Assembly: GCA_031378345.1 (NCBI GenBank)
Contig: JANNDY010000034.1
Coordinates: 1-64,000 of the forward strand
DNA length: 64,000 nucleotides
Direction of reading: 5' to 3'
Origin: Emticicia sp031378345
Lineage (GTDB): Bacteria > Bacteroidota > Bacteroidia > Cytophagales > Spirosomataceae
The notes under the pieces were generated by a model. That model did not search any database. It was not told where the DNA came from and saw only the letters and a program-made list of their open reading frames with translations. The position numbers and the translations under genes were made by a program. Below are positions 45,320 to 55,200 of this stretch, in pieces; the first letter of the stretch is position 1; every line of letters starts with the position of its first letter.

Positions 45320-46387
45320 TTGAGTAGAAAAATAATACATATCGACATGGATGCTTTTTTTGCATCGGTAGAGCAGCGTGATTTTGTTGAATTGCGAGGC
45401 AAGCCAGTAGCTGTTGGTGGAAGTAGCGAGCGTGGCGTAGTGGCAGCGGCAAGTTATGAAGCTCGAAAATTTGGTGTTCGCTCGGCGATGTCTTCTTGCC
45501 TTGCCAAACAAAAATGTCCAAATTTGATTTTTGTAAAGCCTCGTTTTGAAGCATATAAGCAAGTTTCTAACCAAATTAGGGAGATTTTCTTGGAATATAC
45601 GCCTTTGGTTGAGCCACTTTCGCTCGATGAAGCCTATTTGGATGTAACCGAAAACTTGAAAGGCATGACAACTGCCACTGAAATAGCCCAAGAAATAAAA
45701 ATCAGAATCAAAGAAAAAACAAGTTTGACAGCTTCGGCAGGAGTTTCGGTCAATAAGTTTTTGGCAAAAATCGCTTCTGATTATAAAAAACCAGATGGAC
45801 TTTTTGTCATAAAACCTGCCCAAGCTGAAGCATTTGTAGAAACACTCGAAATTAGCAAATTTCATGGAATTGGTCGAGTTACTGCTGAAAAAATGCACAA
45901 AATGGGTGTTTTTTCAGGAAAAGATTTGCGAGAAAAAAGTGTTGATTTCCTGACAAAACATTTTGGAAAAGTCGGTAAATACTACTTTGACATTGCTCGT
46001 GGCGTTGATAATCGCCCTGTAAATCCAGATAGTATCAGAAAATCTATTGGCGTAGAAAATACCTTTAATCATGATATTTTTGAACCTGACGAACTTTATT
46101 GTGAACTTGACGACCTCATCGAACAACTGTGGCGACGCATGGAACGAGCAAACGCCTTCGGAAAAAGTATTAGTTTGAAAATAAAATTTGCCGATTTTGA
46201 GAGCATTACTCGCAGCCGAACTTCTCAGTTATCGGTCATTGAAAAAAGTTTTTTGGCAAAGGTTGCTTACGAAATGCTCAATAATCTTTTGCCCATGCCC
46301 AAAGGTGTGAGATTGATAGGCGTGTCTTTTTCAAATCTCCAATTTGCCGATGAAATGCTCGGTCGACAACTTACGCTTGGTTTTTGA
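45320..46387 (+). CDS. dinB: DNA polymerase IV (Y-family translesion polymerase)
   Basis: A 355-residue Y-family polymerase that copies past DNA lesions. It probably starts with TTG at 45320 (SRKIIHIDMDAFFASVEQ follows), because no ATG precedes the essential first motif. Catalytic metal ligands are Asp9 in HIDMDAFF and Asp103-Glu104 in SLDEAYLDVT. SAGVSVNKFLAKIASDYKKPDG and FHGIGRVTAEKM (helix-hairpin-helix) follow, then the little-finger domain. The C-terminus RQLTLGF is a clear sliding-clamp binding motif. It is transcribed divergently from the ECF sigma gene across a 166-220 bp gap and has no functional link to the glycan locus. Confidence 0.95.
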   Translation: MSRKIIHIDMDAFFASVEQRDFVELRGKPVAVGGSSERGVVAAASYEARKFGVRSAMSSCLAKQKCPNLIFVKPRFEAYKQVSNQIREIFLEYTPLVEPLSLDEAYLDVTENLKGMTTATEIAQEIKIRIKEKTSLTASAGVSVNKFLAKIASDYKKPDGLFVIKPAQAEAFVETLEISKFHGIGRVTAEKMHKMGVFSGKDLREKSVDFLTKHFGKVGKYYFDIARGVDNRPVNPDSIRKSIGVENTFNHDIFEPDELYCELDDLIEQLWRRMERANAFGKSISLKIKFADFESITRSRTSQLSVIEKSFLAKVAYEMLNNLLPMPKGVRLIGVSFSNLQFADEMLGRQLTLGF

Positions 46388-46396
46388 CAAAAGAAA

Positions 46397-46421
46397 TGCC
46401 CCTTGTTAATTACAAGAGGCA
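46397..46421. terminator. Hairpin between dinB and the convergent lipoprotein gene
   Basis: TGCCCCTTGT and ACAAGAGGCA form a 10-bp stem with one mismatch and a 5-base loop. On the minus strand it is followed by TTTCTTTT, so it probably ends the lipoprotein transcript and may also serve dinB. Confidence 0.5.
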
Positions 46422-46450
46422 AGTTTAGTAAACAAATTTTCAGAGCTATT

Positions 46451-47464
46451 TTATTTCCATGAACGAGGTGCTGAGAAAGTATAATTTTTACAATCAAGCG
46501 AAGTTACGTTAAAAATTAATGCTGTTTTACCATCTTCTTTGCGTGTAATTGTCTTCGGATAACCATCTGCTGAAAAAGTACGGTCAATAGCTACGGTAAA
46601 AGTAGTTTTTCCCGTTTTGTCTTTTACAGTATATCCTGTTATATAATTCGGCATAATTTCTCCATATAATCTGGCGAAATCCTGATAAACAGGTTCATAA
46701 CTTAGCATCAAAAGTTGTTTTTTAGTTAGGTCGTACGTATAAGTAAGAACTTCACCTGAAATGGCGTCGGTAAGGGTTTCAAAATTATTTTCTTTTGAAT
46801 ATTTCACCGACAAATCTCTTACTGTTTTGCCTTGATAGATTTCTATAAATCTTGTTGGAAAACCCAGTACATTATATTCGATTTTCTCTGTATATGGGTT
46901 TTCATAACTATAATTTGAGAAATCATGTAGCCATTCAACAGCATAGCCTTTTGCATTCAGCTTGATGATGTCTTTATTAGACAAAACCTCCCCATCGGTA
47001 TAGGTATAAACGAGCGTGAGTGTTAGTCCATCTGCTGAATAATTAAATTTTAGCCGACCATTAGATGTGGGGTCATCTGAATATTTAGAGTCAATATAAT
47101 CAATCAGATTTACGTTACGGTATTTAAAATCTTGGGTTTCGTCATAACCAAAATTGACCCAATTCGTAACAACTTGTTTGAGTTTTCCGCAACCTTTTTC
47201 AGTTGCAGCAACCGAATTTTCTCTTGCAAAAGGGGGTGGAACTAAGTTGTCGGAATTCTGTAAATAGGCCGAAAAGTCGATGTTTTTCTTTAAGCTAACT
47301 TTTTTTAATTTCAGTCGAGGGTTAAAAGATTTTGGTCCAAAATGACTTGAAATTACTTCTTTTTCAGTCGAAATTGCCGATTTTTCAGGCAATTGTGGTG
47401 TTTCTACTTGGCACGCCAAAAGCGTCAGAAATAATAAAATGGCTGTATATTTTATATTTTTCAT
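46451..47464 (-). CDS. Hypothetical lipoprotein
   Basis: A 337-residue protein with a lipoprotein signal (MKNIKYTAILLFLTLLAC, Cys18). I do not recognise a named domain. The body has repeated aromatic beta-strand stretches such as LTLTLVYTYTDGEVLSNKDIIKLNAKGYAVEWLHDF and EKIEYNVLGFPTRFIEIYQGKTVRDLSVKYSKEN. They resemble the tyrosine-rich strand repeats of DUF4595- or RHS-like surface lipoproteins of Bacteroidota; that resemblance is only general. It is 22 bp downstream of the first collagen-like lipoprotein gene and in the same direction, so it may form one operon with the three of them. Confidence 0.7.
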   Translation of the reverse strand: MKNIKYTAILLFLTLLACQVETPQLPEKSAISTEKEVISSHFGPKSFNPRLKLKKVSLKKNIDFSAYLQNSDNLVPPPFARENSVAATEKGCGKLKQVVTNWVNFGYDETQDFKYRNVNLIDYIDSKYSDDPTSNGRLKFNYSADGLTLTLVYTYTDGEVLSNKDIIKLNAKGYAVEWLHDFSNYSYENPYTEKIEYNVLGFPTRFIEIYQGKTVRDLSVKYSKENNFETLTDAISGEVLTYTYDLTKKQLLMLSYEPVYQDFARLYGEIMPNYITGYTVKDKTGKTTFTVAIDRTFSADGYPKTITRKEDGKTALIFNVTSLDCKNYTFSAPRSWK

Positions 47465-47486
47465 TGTTTTTTATTAGTTTTTATGG

Positions 47487-48050
47487 TTAATCTTTCCAGT
47501 TGAGAGCTTTTTTTACTTCTTCGTAATTCGTCCAATCAATATTCGATGTTCTTGCACCAGCAGGCACAACTACATAGCGAAACGAAGCTTGGATTGGAGC
47601 TGCACTTCCTCCGCCAAATAGTGTCGGAACAATTTGATTAAACTGAATAACAGGAACACCATTCGAAGAGCCAACTAATGCATGGATTCTATATCCAGAT
47701 GAAATATCTACATTAGGCAAAGAAATAATGACAGTTGGGTCGTTATCAGTTTTCATATAAGCATAAAGCATTCCTTTGTTTACAATATCTGCCGTAAGTT
47801 TGGGATTTGAATAAATTGCAAAAAACGAATTTGCAGTAGTATTAGCTCGCCAGTCTGTTCCTCTTATCGCAACCCAATCAGACGAAATCATGCCTTTGGA
47901 ATCATCTATTCCTTTGTCGCCTGTTAAGCCTTTTGCTCCATTTGTTCCTGCCGAACCTGAGGGCCCGATGTCGCCTTGCTCGCCTTTTTTGCAGGCAATC
48001 AGCGTGAGCATCAAGAAAAAGATGCTACTTAATATTAATTGTTTTTTCAT
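47487..48050 (-). CDS. Collagen-like repeat lipoprotein (copy 1 of 3)
   Basis: A 187-residue lipoprotein (lipobox LIAC, Cys20). Directly after the Cys comes a tract of about nine Gly-X-Y triplets (GEQ GDI GPS GSA GTN GAK GLT GDK GID), and then a ~130-residue beta-rich domain starting WVAIRGTDWRANTT and ending INWTNYEEVKKALNWKD. The same layout and the same ending are found in the next two genes upstream, so these are tandem paralogues. Short Gly-X-Y tracts after a lipobox may form a triple-helical stalk that lifts the C-terminal domain from the membrane. The function is unknown. Confidence 0.8.
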   Translation of the reverse strand: MKKQLILSSIFFLMLTLIACKKGEQGDIGPSGSAGTNGAKGLTGDKGIDDSKGMISSDWVAIRGTDWRANTTANSFFAIYSNPKLTADIVNKGMLYAYMKTDNDPTVIISLPNVDISSGYRIHALVGSSNGVPVIQFNQIVPTLFGGGSAAPIQASFRYVVVPAGARTSNIDWTNYEEVKKALNWKD

Positions 48051-48110
48051 GTTTTCTAAATATTTTTAAACTTCAAAATAGATTTTTTGTGAAAAGTATG
48101 TGGGGTTCTG

Positions 48111-48185
48111 ACATCCCCCGTCCGACTTTGTCAGGACACCCCCTTCGGCTTTTGCTTTGGGCTTTTCCGCACAAGGGGGATTTTT
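48111..48185. repeat. GC-rich intergenic hairpin repeat related to the 43157 element
   Basis: The gap between two collagen-like genes holds CGACTTTGTCAGGACACCCC, which parallels CGACTGCGTCAGGCACCCC in the element at 43157-43350. CCCCCTT (48139-48145) pairs with AAGGGGG (48173-48179). It looks like a decayed member of the same dispersed repeat family. Confidence 0.5.
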
Positions 48186-48193
48186 TAACGGTT

Positions 48194-48757
48194 TTAATCT
48201 TTCAGTCCTAACTTTATTTTTACATCATTATAATCATTCCAGTTGATGTTGCTTCGACCACCCGTGCTTCCTGTAGCTATTACCCAACGGAAACTATAAT
48301 CGGTTGTTGGTTTTATAAGTTTGCCTAAATAGTTTGCTGGTTGGAGGTCAATTCTGATTCTTCCTTCGCCATTTTCTAAATATGCCAAGTGTAAAAACTT
48401 ACCCGCACCAAACAAATAAGGCATCGGTACACTTATAGTTGCAGAAGTATAATAAACCATCACTATACCTTTATCCAAAATGGCTTTTGTAATTTGTTTT
48501 TCAGGAATTATTACATAATAGCCATCATCAGTTACATCTATTGTTTGAGCAACCCAAGATGCACCTTTTATGGTGGCAGCTCCTGTCATGACTTTTGTAA
48601 AATCGCCTCCTGCACCTGCATCGCCTTTATCGCCTGCGGCACCAACAGCTCCTGCGGCACCCTGTGGACCAACTGCACCTTTTTCGCCTGTGCAAGCTGC
48701 CAAGAAAAGCAAGCTACTTATAAGTCCGATTTGTAGAAATTTTATTGTATTTTTCAT
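48194..48757 (-). CDS. Collagen-like repeat lipoprotein (copy 2 of 3)
   Basis: A 187-residue lipoprotein (LLFLAAC, Cys22) with about ten Gly-X-Y triplets immediately after the Cys (GEK GAV GPQ GAA GAV GAA GDK GDA GAG GDF). A ~130-residue domain follows, with ASWVAQTIDVTDDGYYVIIPEKQITKAILDKGIVMVYY, ending INWNDYNDVKIKLGLKD. It equals copy 1 in length and shares the ILDKG/VNKG and INW-NxxxVK-L-KD signatures. It is separated from copy 1 by the hairpin repeat and from copy 3 by a single base. I do not know a function; a surface or adhesion role is a guess. Confidence 0.82.
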   Translation of the reverse strand: MKNTIKFLQIGLISSLLFLAACTGEKGAVGPQGAAGAVGAAGDKGDAGAGGDFTKVMTGAATIKGASWVAQTIDVTDDGYYVIIPEKQITKAILDKGIVMVYYTSATISVPMPYLFGAGKFLHLAYLENGEGRIRIDLQPANYLGKLIKPTTDYSFRWVIATGSTGGRSNINWNDYNDVKIKLGLKD

Positions 48758-48758
48758 A

Positions 48759-49310
48759 TTAGTCTTGTATGTTTAGTGCTTTTTTTACTTCATTATAATT
48801 TTTCCAGTCAACATTTTTTAGCCTTCCTGTGCTGGCAGGAGGCACAATAATCCACCTTACTTTGACGTTCCAGTCTTCAAGATTTGGATTTCTTACAGCA
48901 GCACTTCGAAAAGCTAATTTAATAGAAATGTTGCCCTCTGTTTTATTCATAAAACCAGACATACCCAATGAATAATTAGCAGTTTCGTCAGGAATTGGAA
49001 GCACAACTCCGCTTTCGTCTTCACCTGCGGGGCGATAAAAACCCAAAAGCAGCCCTTTATCAAGGATTTGTTGCGTCAGTTTTGGTTCCGAAAACTGACT
49101 AAGATAAGAAATGTTAGTGGTAAAAACAGTCCATTTATCGGTTGTTACCCAAGGTGATACAATAGCACTAAATGTGCCTTTTTGACCAGTTTCGCCTTTA
49201 TCTCCTTTCGCACCTGCAGCCCCAGCCACACCTTGTGGACCAATATCGCCTACGGGAGCTTTGCAGGAAATAATAAATGAGGCAAAAATAAAAATGATAA
49301 TTTTTCTCAT
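48759..49310 (-). CDS. Collagen-like repeat lipoprotein (copy 3 of 3)
   Basis: A 183-residue lipoprotein (lipobox IISC, Cys16) with about nine Gly-X-Y triplets (GDI GPQ GVA GAA GAK GDK GET GQK GTF) and then the paralogous beta-rich domain (SPWVTTDKWTVFTTNISYLSQFSEPKLTQQILDKGLLLGFY), ending VDWKNYNEVKKALNIQD. This is the first gene of the lipoprotein run and is divergent from the histidine kinase at 49417 across a 106-bp gap. That makes the two-component system a candidate regulator. Three copies with similar ends but diverged middles point to old tandem duplication. Confidence 0.82.
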   Translation of the reverse strand: MRKIIIFIFASFIISCKAPVGDIGPQGVAGAAGAKGDKGETGQKGTFSAIVSPWVTTDKWTVFTTNISYLSQFSEPKLTQQILDKGLLLGFYRPAGEDESGVVLPIPDETANYSLGMSGFMNKTEGNISIKLAFRSAAVRNPNLEDWNVKVRWIIVPPASTGRLKNVDWKNYNEVKKALNIQD

Positions 49311-49416
49311 GGTTTTTGGATTAAATTGTTTTTTGTTATAAAATTGTTTGATGGCTCAAAATTCATATATTCACCGACGAACAGCAATACGTCATTTGTC
49401 GTATTTTTAAAATTAC

Positions 49417-51249
49417 ATGAAAATACTTTTTATAAAAATCATCTTCTTGTTGCTTTCTTTCCAAGTAATTTTTGCCCAAAATGAAGTAAAACCCGCCATT
49501 TGGTATTTACGAGATGCTCATTCAAATTTTACGCTTGATAGTTTATTGAAGAAAGAGGCAGAATTTACCCTTATAAAAAATGCTGGACAAAATTGGGGAC
49601 ACGACAACGTACCCTATTGGTTTAGAATTTCGCTTGATAATAAAAGTGATAAAATTCAAAGTAAAATTGTAGAAGTTGGCTATGCGTATTTGGACGAAGT
49701 AATGTTGTTGGCATTAAAAAATGACCAATTACTCTACAAATCACCAATAGTTGGTTGGCAGATTCCATATATAACACGACCGATAAAACATTATAATCCT
49801 ATTTTTCCAGTACAAATTGCTCCTCGAAGTTCGCTAACAATTTACCTGAGAGTTTATCGCCGAACACTCACTGTTTCTGCTCCTATAAATATTTGGAATG
49901 AAGACCAATTTCATGAAAATGACGCAAATAAGAAAATCTTTTGGGGGGCTTTTGGTGGTATTTTGTTCTTTGTCTTTTTGATTGGAATAATCCTCTTTAT
50001 TGAACTCCGCCAACGAACCTATCTATATTATGCCCTCTATGTACTGATGGCAATGATTTATACATTTGCTAATAAAGGAATATTTTTAGAATATTATCAA
50101 AATGGCTTTCTTGGTTTTTATGGCAAGAATATTCGGCAAGTCTTTCTCAATCTCGAAATCATTTTTATTCTAATGTTTATCAAAGAATACCTGTTTCCCA
50201 ATTTTCGATTTCCTTTGGTAATAAATATTATTTTTAAGTTTTGTGTTTTGCTCAATGTCATTGCGATTCCACTACTTTGGACAGAAAAATACTTCGACAA
50301 TCAACACCTCAGCTTGCCGTCGTACGTCGTTTTTTTATACCCACTTGCCTTTTTATTGCCTGTTTTGTATAGCTATTACTTGGTTTTTTATAATTTATTT
50401 CACAAAATAGAAGTTACCGCCAGTCGCATTTACATCATTGGCATTACGCCTTTAGTTGTGCTGACGCTCTTGTCAATTCCTCGAAACTATGGCATTATTC
50501 ACAATCATTGGCTCATAGACACCGAAGGAACAATGCTTTTTTTACTTTTTGAAATCTTGATTTTATCTGTCGGATTGGGCATTAGGTACAAAAAACTGCG
50601 AGATGAAAAAGAGTTTCAACAAAAACTCGTTTACGAAGGCAAACTCAAACTTTTACATGAAAGAGAAAACATTTCTCGTGATTTGCACGATAATGTTGGC
50701 TCGCAACTTTCGGTCATTTCGTCGGGTTTAGATAATATTGGTTTTTTGGCAGAAAAACAAAAAGTTACGCCTGAAAAAGTAGAAATTGTCAATGAATTTG
50801 TACGAGAAGCCATTCAAAGTTTGCGAGATACGATTTGGGCAACGCACCAAGAAATTTTTACGATTTCAGAGTTTCGGGCGAGAGTGCAGCAATACATTTT
50901 GAAATATTATCAGTCGCTCGAAAATTGTGAGATTTCGATAAATTTCGAGGAAAATGACATGAATTTAAGCTCTTCACAAGCATTAAATCTTTTCCGAATT
51001 ATTCAGGAAGCACTCAATAATGCTATAAAATATGCCCAAGCAAGTAATATTTCAATCAATTTGCGAGTAATTGAAAAGAAAATTTCGCTTAGTATAATTG
51101 ATAATGGAATTGGTTTTGACATTGAAAAAACAAAATCAGAACCGCATTATGGTTTGCTAAATATGCAAAAACGAGTAAACGAAATTGAAGGAAAATTAAC
51201 AATAAAATCGAAAATTTGTGAAGGAACAAAAATCGAGGTGATTTTATAA
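49417..51249 (+). CDS. 7TMR-DISM sensor histidine kinase (NarL/LiaS type)
   Basis: A 610-residue membrane sensor kinase. After a signal peptide (1-20) comes a 7TMR-DISMED2 extracellular domain (~27-165; VPYWFRISLDNKS), then seven transmembrane helices (~175-390; WGAFGGILFFVFLIGIILF onward). The cytoplasmic HisKA_3 domain carries the phospho-acceptor His424 in ENISRDLHDNVGSQLSVI. The HATPase domain has the N box EALNNAIKYAQA and DNGIGFD. DISMED2 domains are thought to bind carbohydrates or related small ligands. Its response regulator follows at 51484, after a 234-bp gap containing a repeat. Confidence 0.92.
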   Translation: MKILFIKIIFLLLSFQVIFAQNEVKPAIWYLRDAHSNFTLDSLLKKEAEFTLIKNAGQNWGHDNVPYWFRISLDNKSDKIQSKIVEVGYAYLDEVMLLALKNDQLLYKSPIVGWQIPYITRPIKHYNPIFPVQIAPRSSLTIYLRVYRRTLTVSAPINIWNEDQFHENDANKKIFWGAFGGILFFVFLIGIILFIELRQRTYLYYALYVLMAMIYTFANKGIFLEYYQNGFLGFYGKNIRQVFLNLEIIFILMFIKEYLFPNFRFPLVINIIFKFCVLLNVIAIPLLWTEKYFDNQHLSLPSYVVFLYPLAFLLPVLYSYYLVFYNLFHKIEVTASRIYIIGITPLVVLTLLSIPRNYGIIHNHWLIDTEGTMLFLLFEILILSVGLGIRYKKLRDEKEFQQKLVYEGKLKLLHERENISRDLHDNVGSQLSVISSGLDNIGFLAEKQKVTPEKVEIVNEFVREAIQSLRDTIWATHQEIFTISEFRARVQQYILKYYQSLENCEISINFEENDMNLSSSQALNLFRIIQEALNNAIKYAQASNISINLRVIEKKISLSIIDNGIGFDIEKTKSEPHYGLLNMQKRVNEIEGKLTIKSKICEGTKIEVIL

Positions 51250-51356
51250 ATACGCAATAGTGTCGGCGTGGTACGCCTACTCGTAAACGATAAAAGGGCG
51301 TGACACGCATAGAAACTCAAAATACGCTAAATGACGTATTGAATATTGAAAATTAA

Positions 51357-51481
51357 GTATCGAATTTTGATGTGTCCTCGACCAGTCGGCGTTCCGATTC
51401 GCTCGGACACCGTAGTCGAGAACAACCATTTCAGATTTCGGTGTCCCAGCGAAGCTGAGGACCCGAATTTCAAAATCAAAA
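51357..51481. repeat. Intergenic repeat with several inverted segments between kinase and regulator
   Basis: This ~125-bp GC-richer segment contains GTGTCC against GGACAC, CTCGAC against GTCGAG, and GTCC-CAGC against GCTG-AGGAC. Rough terminal mirroring of AATTTTGA...GTCCTC and GAGGAC...TTTCAAAATC is also visible. It resembles a folded palindromic intergenic repeat. It is read as an N-terminal extension of the response regulator only by chance, since the regulator's own conserved start follows it. Confidence 0.5.
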
Positions 51482-51483
51482 TA

Positions 51484-52155
51484 ATGCCAATCAGAATAGC
51501 AATCATAGACGATAACATTAATTTGTTGCGAAATATTTCTCAAAATCTCTCAAATTTTGAAGAAATAACGCTTGTATTTAAGGCTATGAATGGACGAGAT
51601 GCTGTTTCGTTGGCAGCAACCGAACGCCCAGAAGTGATTTTGATGGACATCGAAATGCCCGAAATGGACGGCATAGAAGCAACTCGGCTCATAAAAGCGA
51701 AATTTCCTGAAATAAAAATTATCATGGTAACGGTTTTTGACCGTGATGATAAAATTTTTGAAGCCATCAAAGCGGGAGCATCTGGCTATTTGATGAAAGA
51801 TGAAAAACCTTCAAGAATTGTGGCAGCTATAGAAGAAGCTGTGGAAGGTGGAGCTCCAATGTCGCCCACGATTGCACTAAAAACTCTACAAATGCTTCGT
51901 AATCAAGTAGTTGTCAATGAAAAAGTAATCCAAAATATCGAAACAGTTTCTTCGCCTGAAGTTTTCAATTTATCCAAAAGAGAGTTTGAAATCTTAGAAA
52001 AAATTGCCGAAGGAACAACTTATCAACAAATTGGTGATAAGTTGTTTATAAGTGCCAAAACCGTCAGAAAGCATATCGAACATATCTACGAAAAATTGCA
52101 AGTTCATACAAAATTTGAAGCCGTAAAAATCGGGCAGCAAAATCATTGGTTTTAA
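51484..52155 (+). CDS. NarL/LuxR-family response regulator
   Basis: A 223-residue regulator starting MPIRIAIIDDN at 51484. The longer ORF from 51346 would add 46 residues coded by the intergenic repeat and lacking receiver features. The receiver domain has Asp9-Asp10, phospho-acceptor Asp55 in VILMDIEMPEMDG, the TVFD switch and Lys in MKDEKPS. The LuxR helix-turn-helix (~162-215) reads LSKREFEILEKIAEGTTYQQIGDKLFISAKTVRKHIEHIYEKL. It is the partner of the kinase at 49417. Targets are unknown; the divergent collagen-like lipoprotein genes are the nearest candidates. Confidence 0.93.
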   Translation: MPIRIAIIDDNINLLRNISQNLSNFEEITLVFKAMNGRDAVSLAATERPEVILMDIEMPEMDGIEATRLIKAKFPEIKIIMVTVFDRDDKIFEAIKAGASGYLMKDEKPSRIVAAIEEAVEGGAPMSPTIALKTLQMLRNQVVVNEKVIQNIETVSSPEVFNLSKREFEILEKIAEGTTYQQIGDKLFISAKTVRKHIEHIYEKLQVHTKFEAVKIGQQNHWF

Positions 52156-52157
52156 AC

Positions 52158-52193
52158 AAAAATGCCTCATGTGAAGCACAAGAGGCATTTTTG
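52158..52193. terminator. Bidirectional terminator between response regulator and secDF
   Basis: AAAAATGCCTC and GAGGCATTTTT form an 11-bp perfect stem that continues inward with one mismatch (ATGTG against CACAA) and a 3-base loop. It has A and T tracts at both sides and lies between convergent genes. Confidence 0.75.
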
Positions 52194-52215
52194 AATATTT
52201 ACAAGAAATTTAAAA

Positions 52216-55200
52216 TTAAGATTTCTTCCCTTTCTTAACAACCTCAGTTTCAATTACTGGAATTGCAGCCAATTTTGCGTCTTCGTTTTTCAAATCTCTT
52301 TGCATCGAATCAACAACGATTGGTGTTGCAACGAATAGTGATGAATATGTTCCAACGATTACACCAACAAACATTGCAAATACAAAACCACGAATATTTT
52401 CACCACCAAAAATCAATAATACTAAAAGGACTACCAAAGTCGAGAAACCTGTTACGGCTGTTCTACTCAAAGTTGCGTTCAAGGCATTATTAATTACCGT
52501 AGGAATATCTTCTTTTGTGCCACGTTTTTCGGTCAAATATTCACGCACGCGGTCAAAAACTACAACAGTATCGTTCATCGAATAACCCATAATTGTTAGC
52601 ACCGCACCAACAAACGCTTGGTCCACATCAAGTGAGAATGGCAACCAACCTCTACAAATAGAGAAGATTCCGAGAATAATTGCCACGTCATGGAACAAGG
52701 CAACCAATGCTCCATAGCCAAAAGCTAAACGTCGGAAACGTACGAAAATATAAACAAATACCAAAACAATAGAAAGCAAAATCGCTTTCAAAGCTCCCCA
52801 AATGGCATCATTTGCAATCGTTGGACCAACTTTCGAAGTATCTTCGGAGAGCGTTCCTTTGTTGCCATTTACATTTGCAACGGCAGCTTGCACTTGAGCA
52901 TATAATTGTTTTTCAACATCTGGATTAGTATTTTCGATTTTATAAGGTGTAGTGATTTTCACTTGGTCGAAACCTCCAAAAGTTTTTACTTCAACCGCTT
53001 TTCCTTCAAAAGTTGCTTTCAAAGCATTGGCTATTTGTTCGGTGTTTGCAGTTTTCTCAAATTTGGCAATATAAGTACGACCGCCCAAGAAATCTACGCC
53101 CAAACCAAAGCCTTTGAAGTAAATAGAAAGAATTCCAGCAATGATAATTGCACTCGAAATAGTATAATATAATTTACGTTTCGACACGAAATCAAAGTTT
53201 GAATCTTTGAATAATTTTTCAGTATATTTAGTGAAGAAAGAAACTGTTTTTCCTTTGCTTATATAATATTCAAACAATAATCTTGAAACAAAAATCGCCG
53301 AGAATAACGAAGTGAAAATACCAATCAAAAGCGTTGTTGCAAATCCAAGAATCAAACCTGAACCAAAGATAAATAGCACCGCACCAGTAATTAAGGTTGT
53401 TACGTTTGAGTCAATGATTGAAGACATGGCATTTGAAAAACCATCACGCACAGCTACTGGGAAGGTTTTTCCCAACAATAATTCTTCTTTGATACGCTCA
53501 TAAATCAACACGTTTGCATCAACCGACATACCGACGGAGAGTACCAAGCCCGCAATACCCGGCAAAGTAAGTGTTGCTCCAAATGATGCCATTACGCCCA
53601 AAAGCAAGAATAAGTTTACGATTAGTGCGATATTTGCTATCAAACCTGCCTTATTATAATATATCATTACAAAAGCCAAAACAAATAATACACCAATAAT
53701 TGAAGAAAGAATACCCGCACGGGCAGCTTCCGAACCAACAGTTGCACCGACTGTATATTCCGAAATAATATTTGTTGGGGCAGGAAGTTTACCAGCTTTC
53801 AAAACGTTTGCAAGGTCAAGGGCTTCTGTAACAGTGAAATTACCAGAAATACTTGAGCGTCCGCCACCGATTTCACCATTAACATTTGGTGCTGAATAAA
53901 CAAAATTATCAAGGATAATAGCAATCGAGCGACCAACATTTGCACCTGTCAAAGCTTTCCATTTTCTTGCACCTTCGGCATTCATTTGCATTTCAACTGC
54001 AGGCTTACCTCTTTCGTCAAAATCTTGTGAAGCATTCGTAACAACATCACCCTCCAAAGGTGCTTTGCCCAATTCTTTCACAAAATACATATCAACCACT
54101 TCTTCGTTCACATTTGTGCCATTCGCACGAGGTTTTACGTCATATAAATGACTTGCATTTGCAGGAAAAAGAGAACGAACATCTGAACGAGCCATAATTT
54201 GGTTCACACGAGTGGTGTCTTTCACACGAACTGCTACGCCATAACCTGTGCCAATAAATAAATTACTAAAAGCATTGGATTGACGTTGTGCCAAACCTGC
54301 CGAATCTTTCTTAGAAGTATCAGTTTTACTTCCGCCAGCCAATTGAGATGCCAAACTATTTTTTGACGTATCTTTTACGGCAGCAGCTACATTTGTGCTT
54401 TTTCCAGCAAGTTTGTTCAAATCAGCTTCTTTTGCTTTGCTTTCAGCATCCATTTGTAATAAAATTGCCGACAAACCATCAAACGATGGAGCGATTTCTT
54501 GCATTGAATAAACTTCGCAGAACTCCAATTTTGCTGCACCCGAAAGTAATTTACGTACACGAGTTGGGTTATCTACACCTGGCAATTCAACTTGAATTCG
54601 GTTAGTTCCTGACAAACGCTGTAAGTTAGGATTCGATACGCCAAACTTATCTACACGAGTTTGAATGATACGAAATGCACGGTCGAAAGCTCCATCAACT
54701 TCGGTTTTTACATAGCTAACTACTTGATTATCAGTAGATTCCAAGCTCAAAGTTCCACGATTCGAGCTATTTGAGAAAATGCTTGCCAACTTCACGTCTG
54801 GAGCAATTTTCTTAAATTCTTCTGCAAATAAATCTACAAAATTAGTGCTACTCGTAATCGCTCTCGTTTGAGCATTTGCGATAGCCGTTGCAACTTTTGG
54901 GTCACGTGAACCAGCCAAAGCACGCACGATTTCGGTTGGTGAAACTTCCAAAATCACACTCATACCACCTTGAAGGTCAAGACCTAAGCCTAATTCTTGC
55001 TTAGTAAGGTCTTCGGTTGTAGTGCCAAGAAAAACAGGTTGCTTCCAGAGAGAATCTAAATAACGCTGTTTTTTGCTATAATCAATTTTGCCAGCTTTGT
55101 CTGTTGCATAAGCTGTTGCATCTTTTCTGATGTCGTTAGCTTTCCAAGTACGGGCTAAAAAATAAATACTAATTGCTAAAAATGCCACGAATAGGGCAAT

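Noticed and set aside
45302..45898. 198-codon minus-strand ORF opposite dinB
   Set aside because: It is rich in Phe/Ser/Cys and mirrors the dinB codons; dinB has all Y-family motifs on the plus strand.
48494..48776. Plus-strand ORFs opposite a collagen-like lipoprotein gene
   Set aside because: Their Ala/Pro/Cys-rich sequence is the complement of the Gly-X-Y tract and lipobox.
51346..51483. 46-residue N-terminal extension of the response regulator
   Set aside because: It is coded by the intergenic repeat, and the conserved receiver start MPIRIAIIDD begins at 51484.
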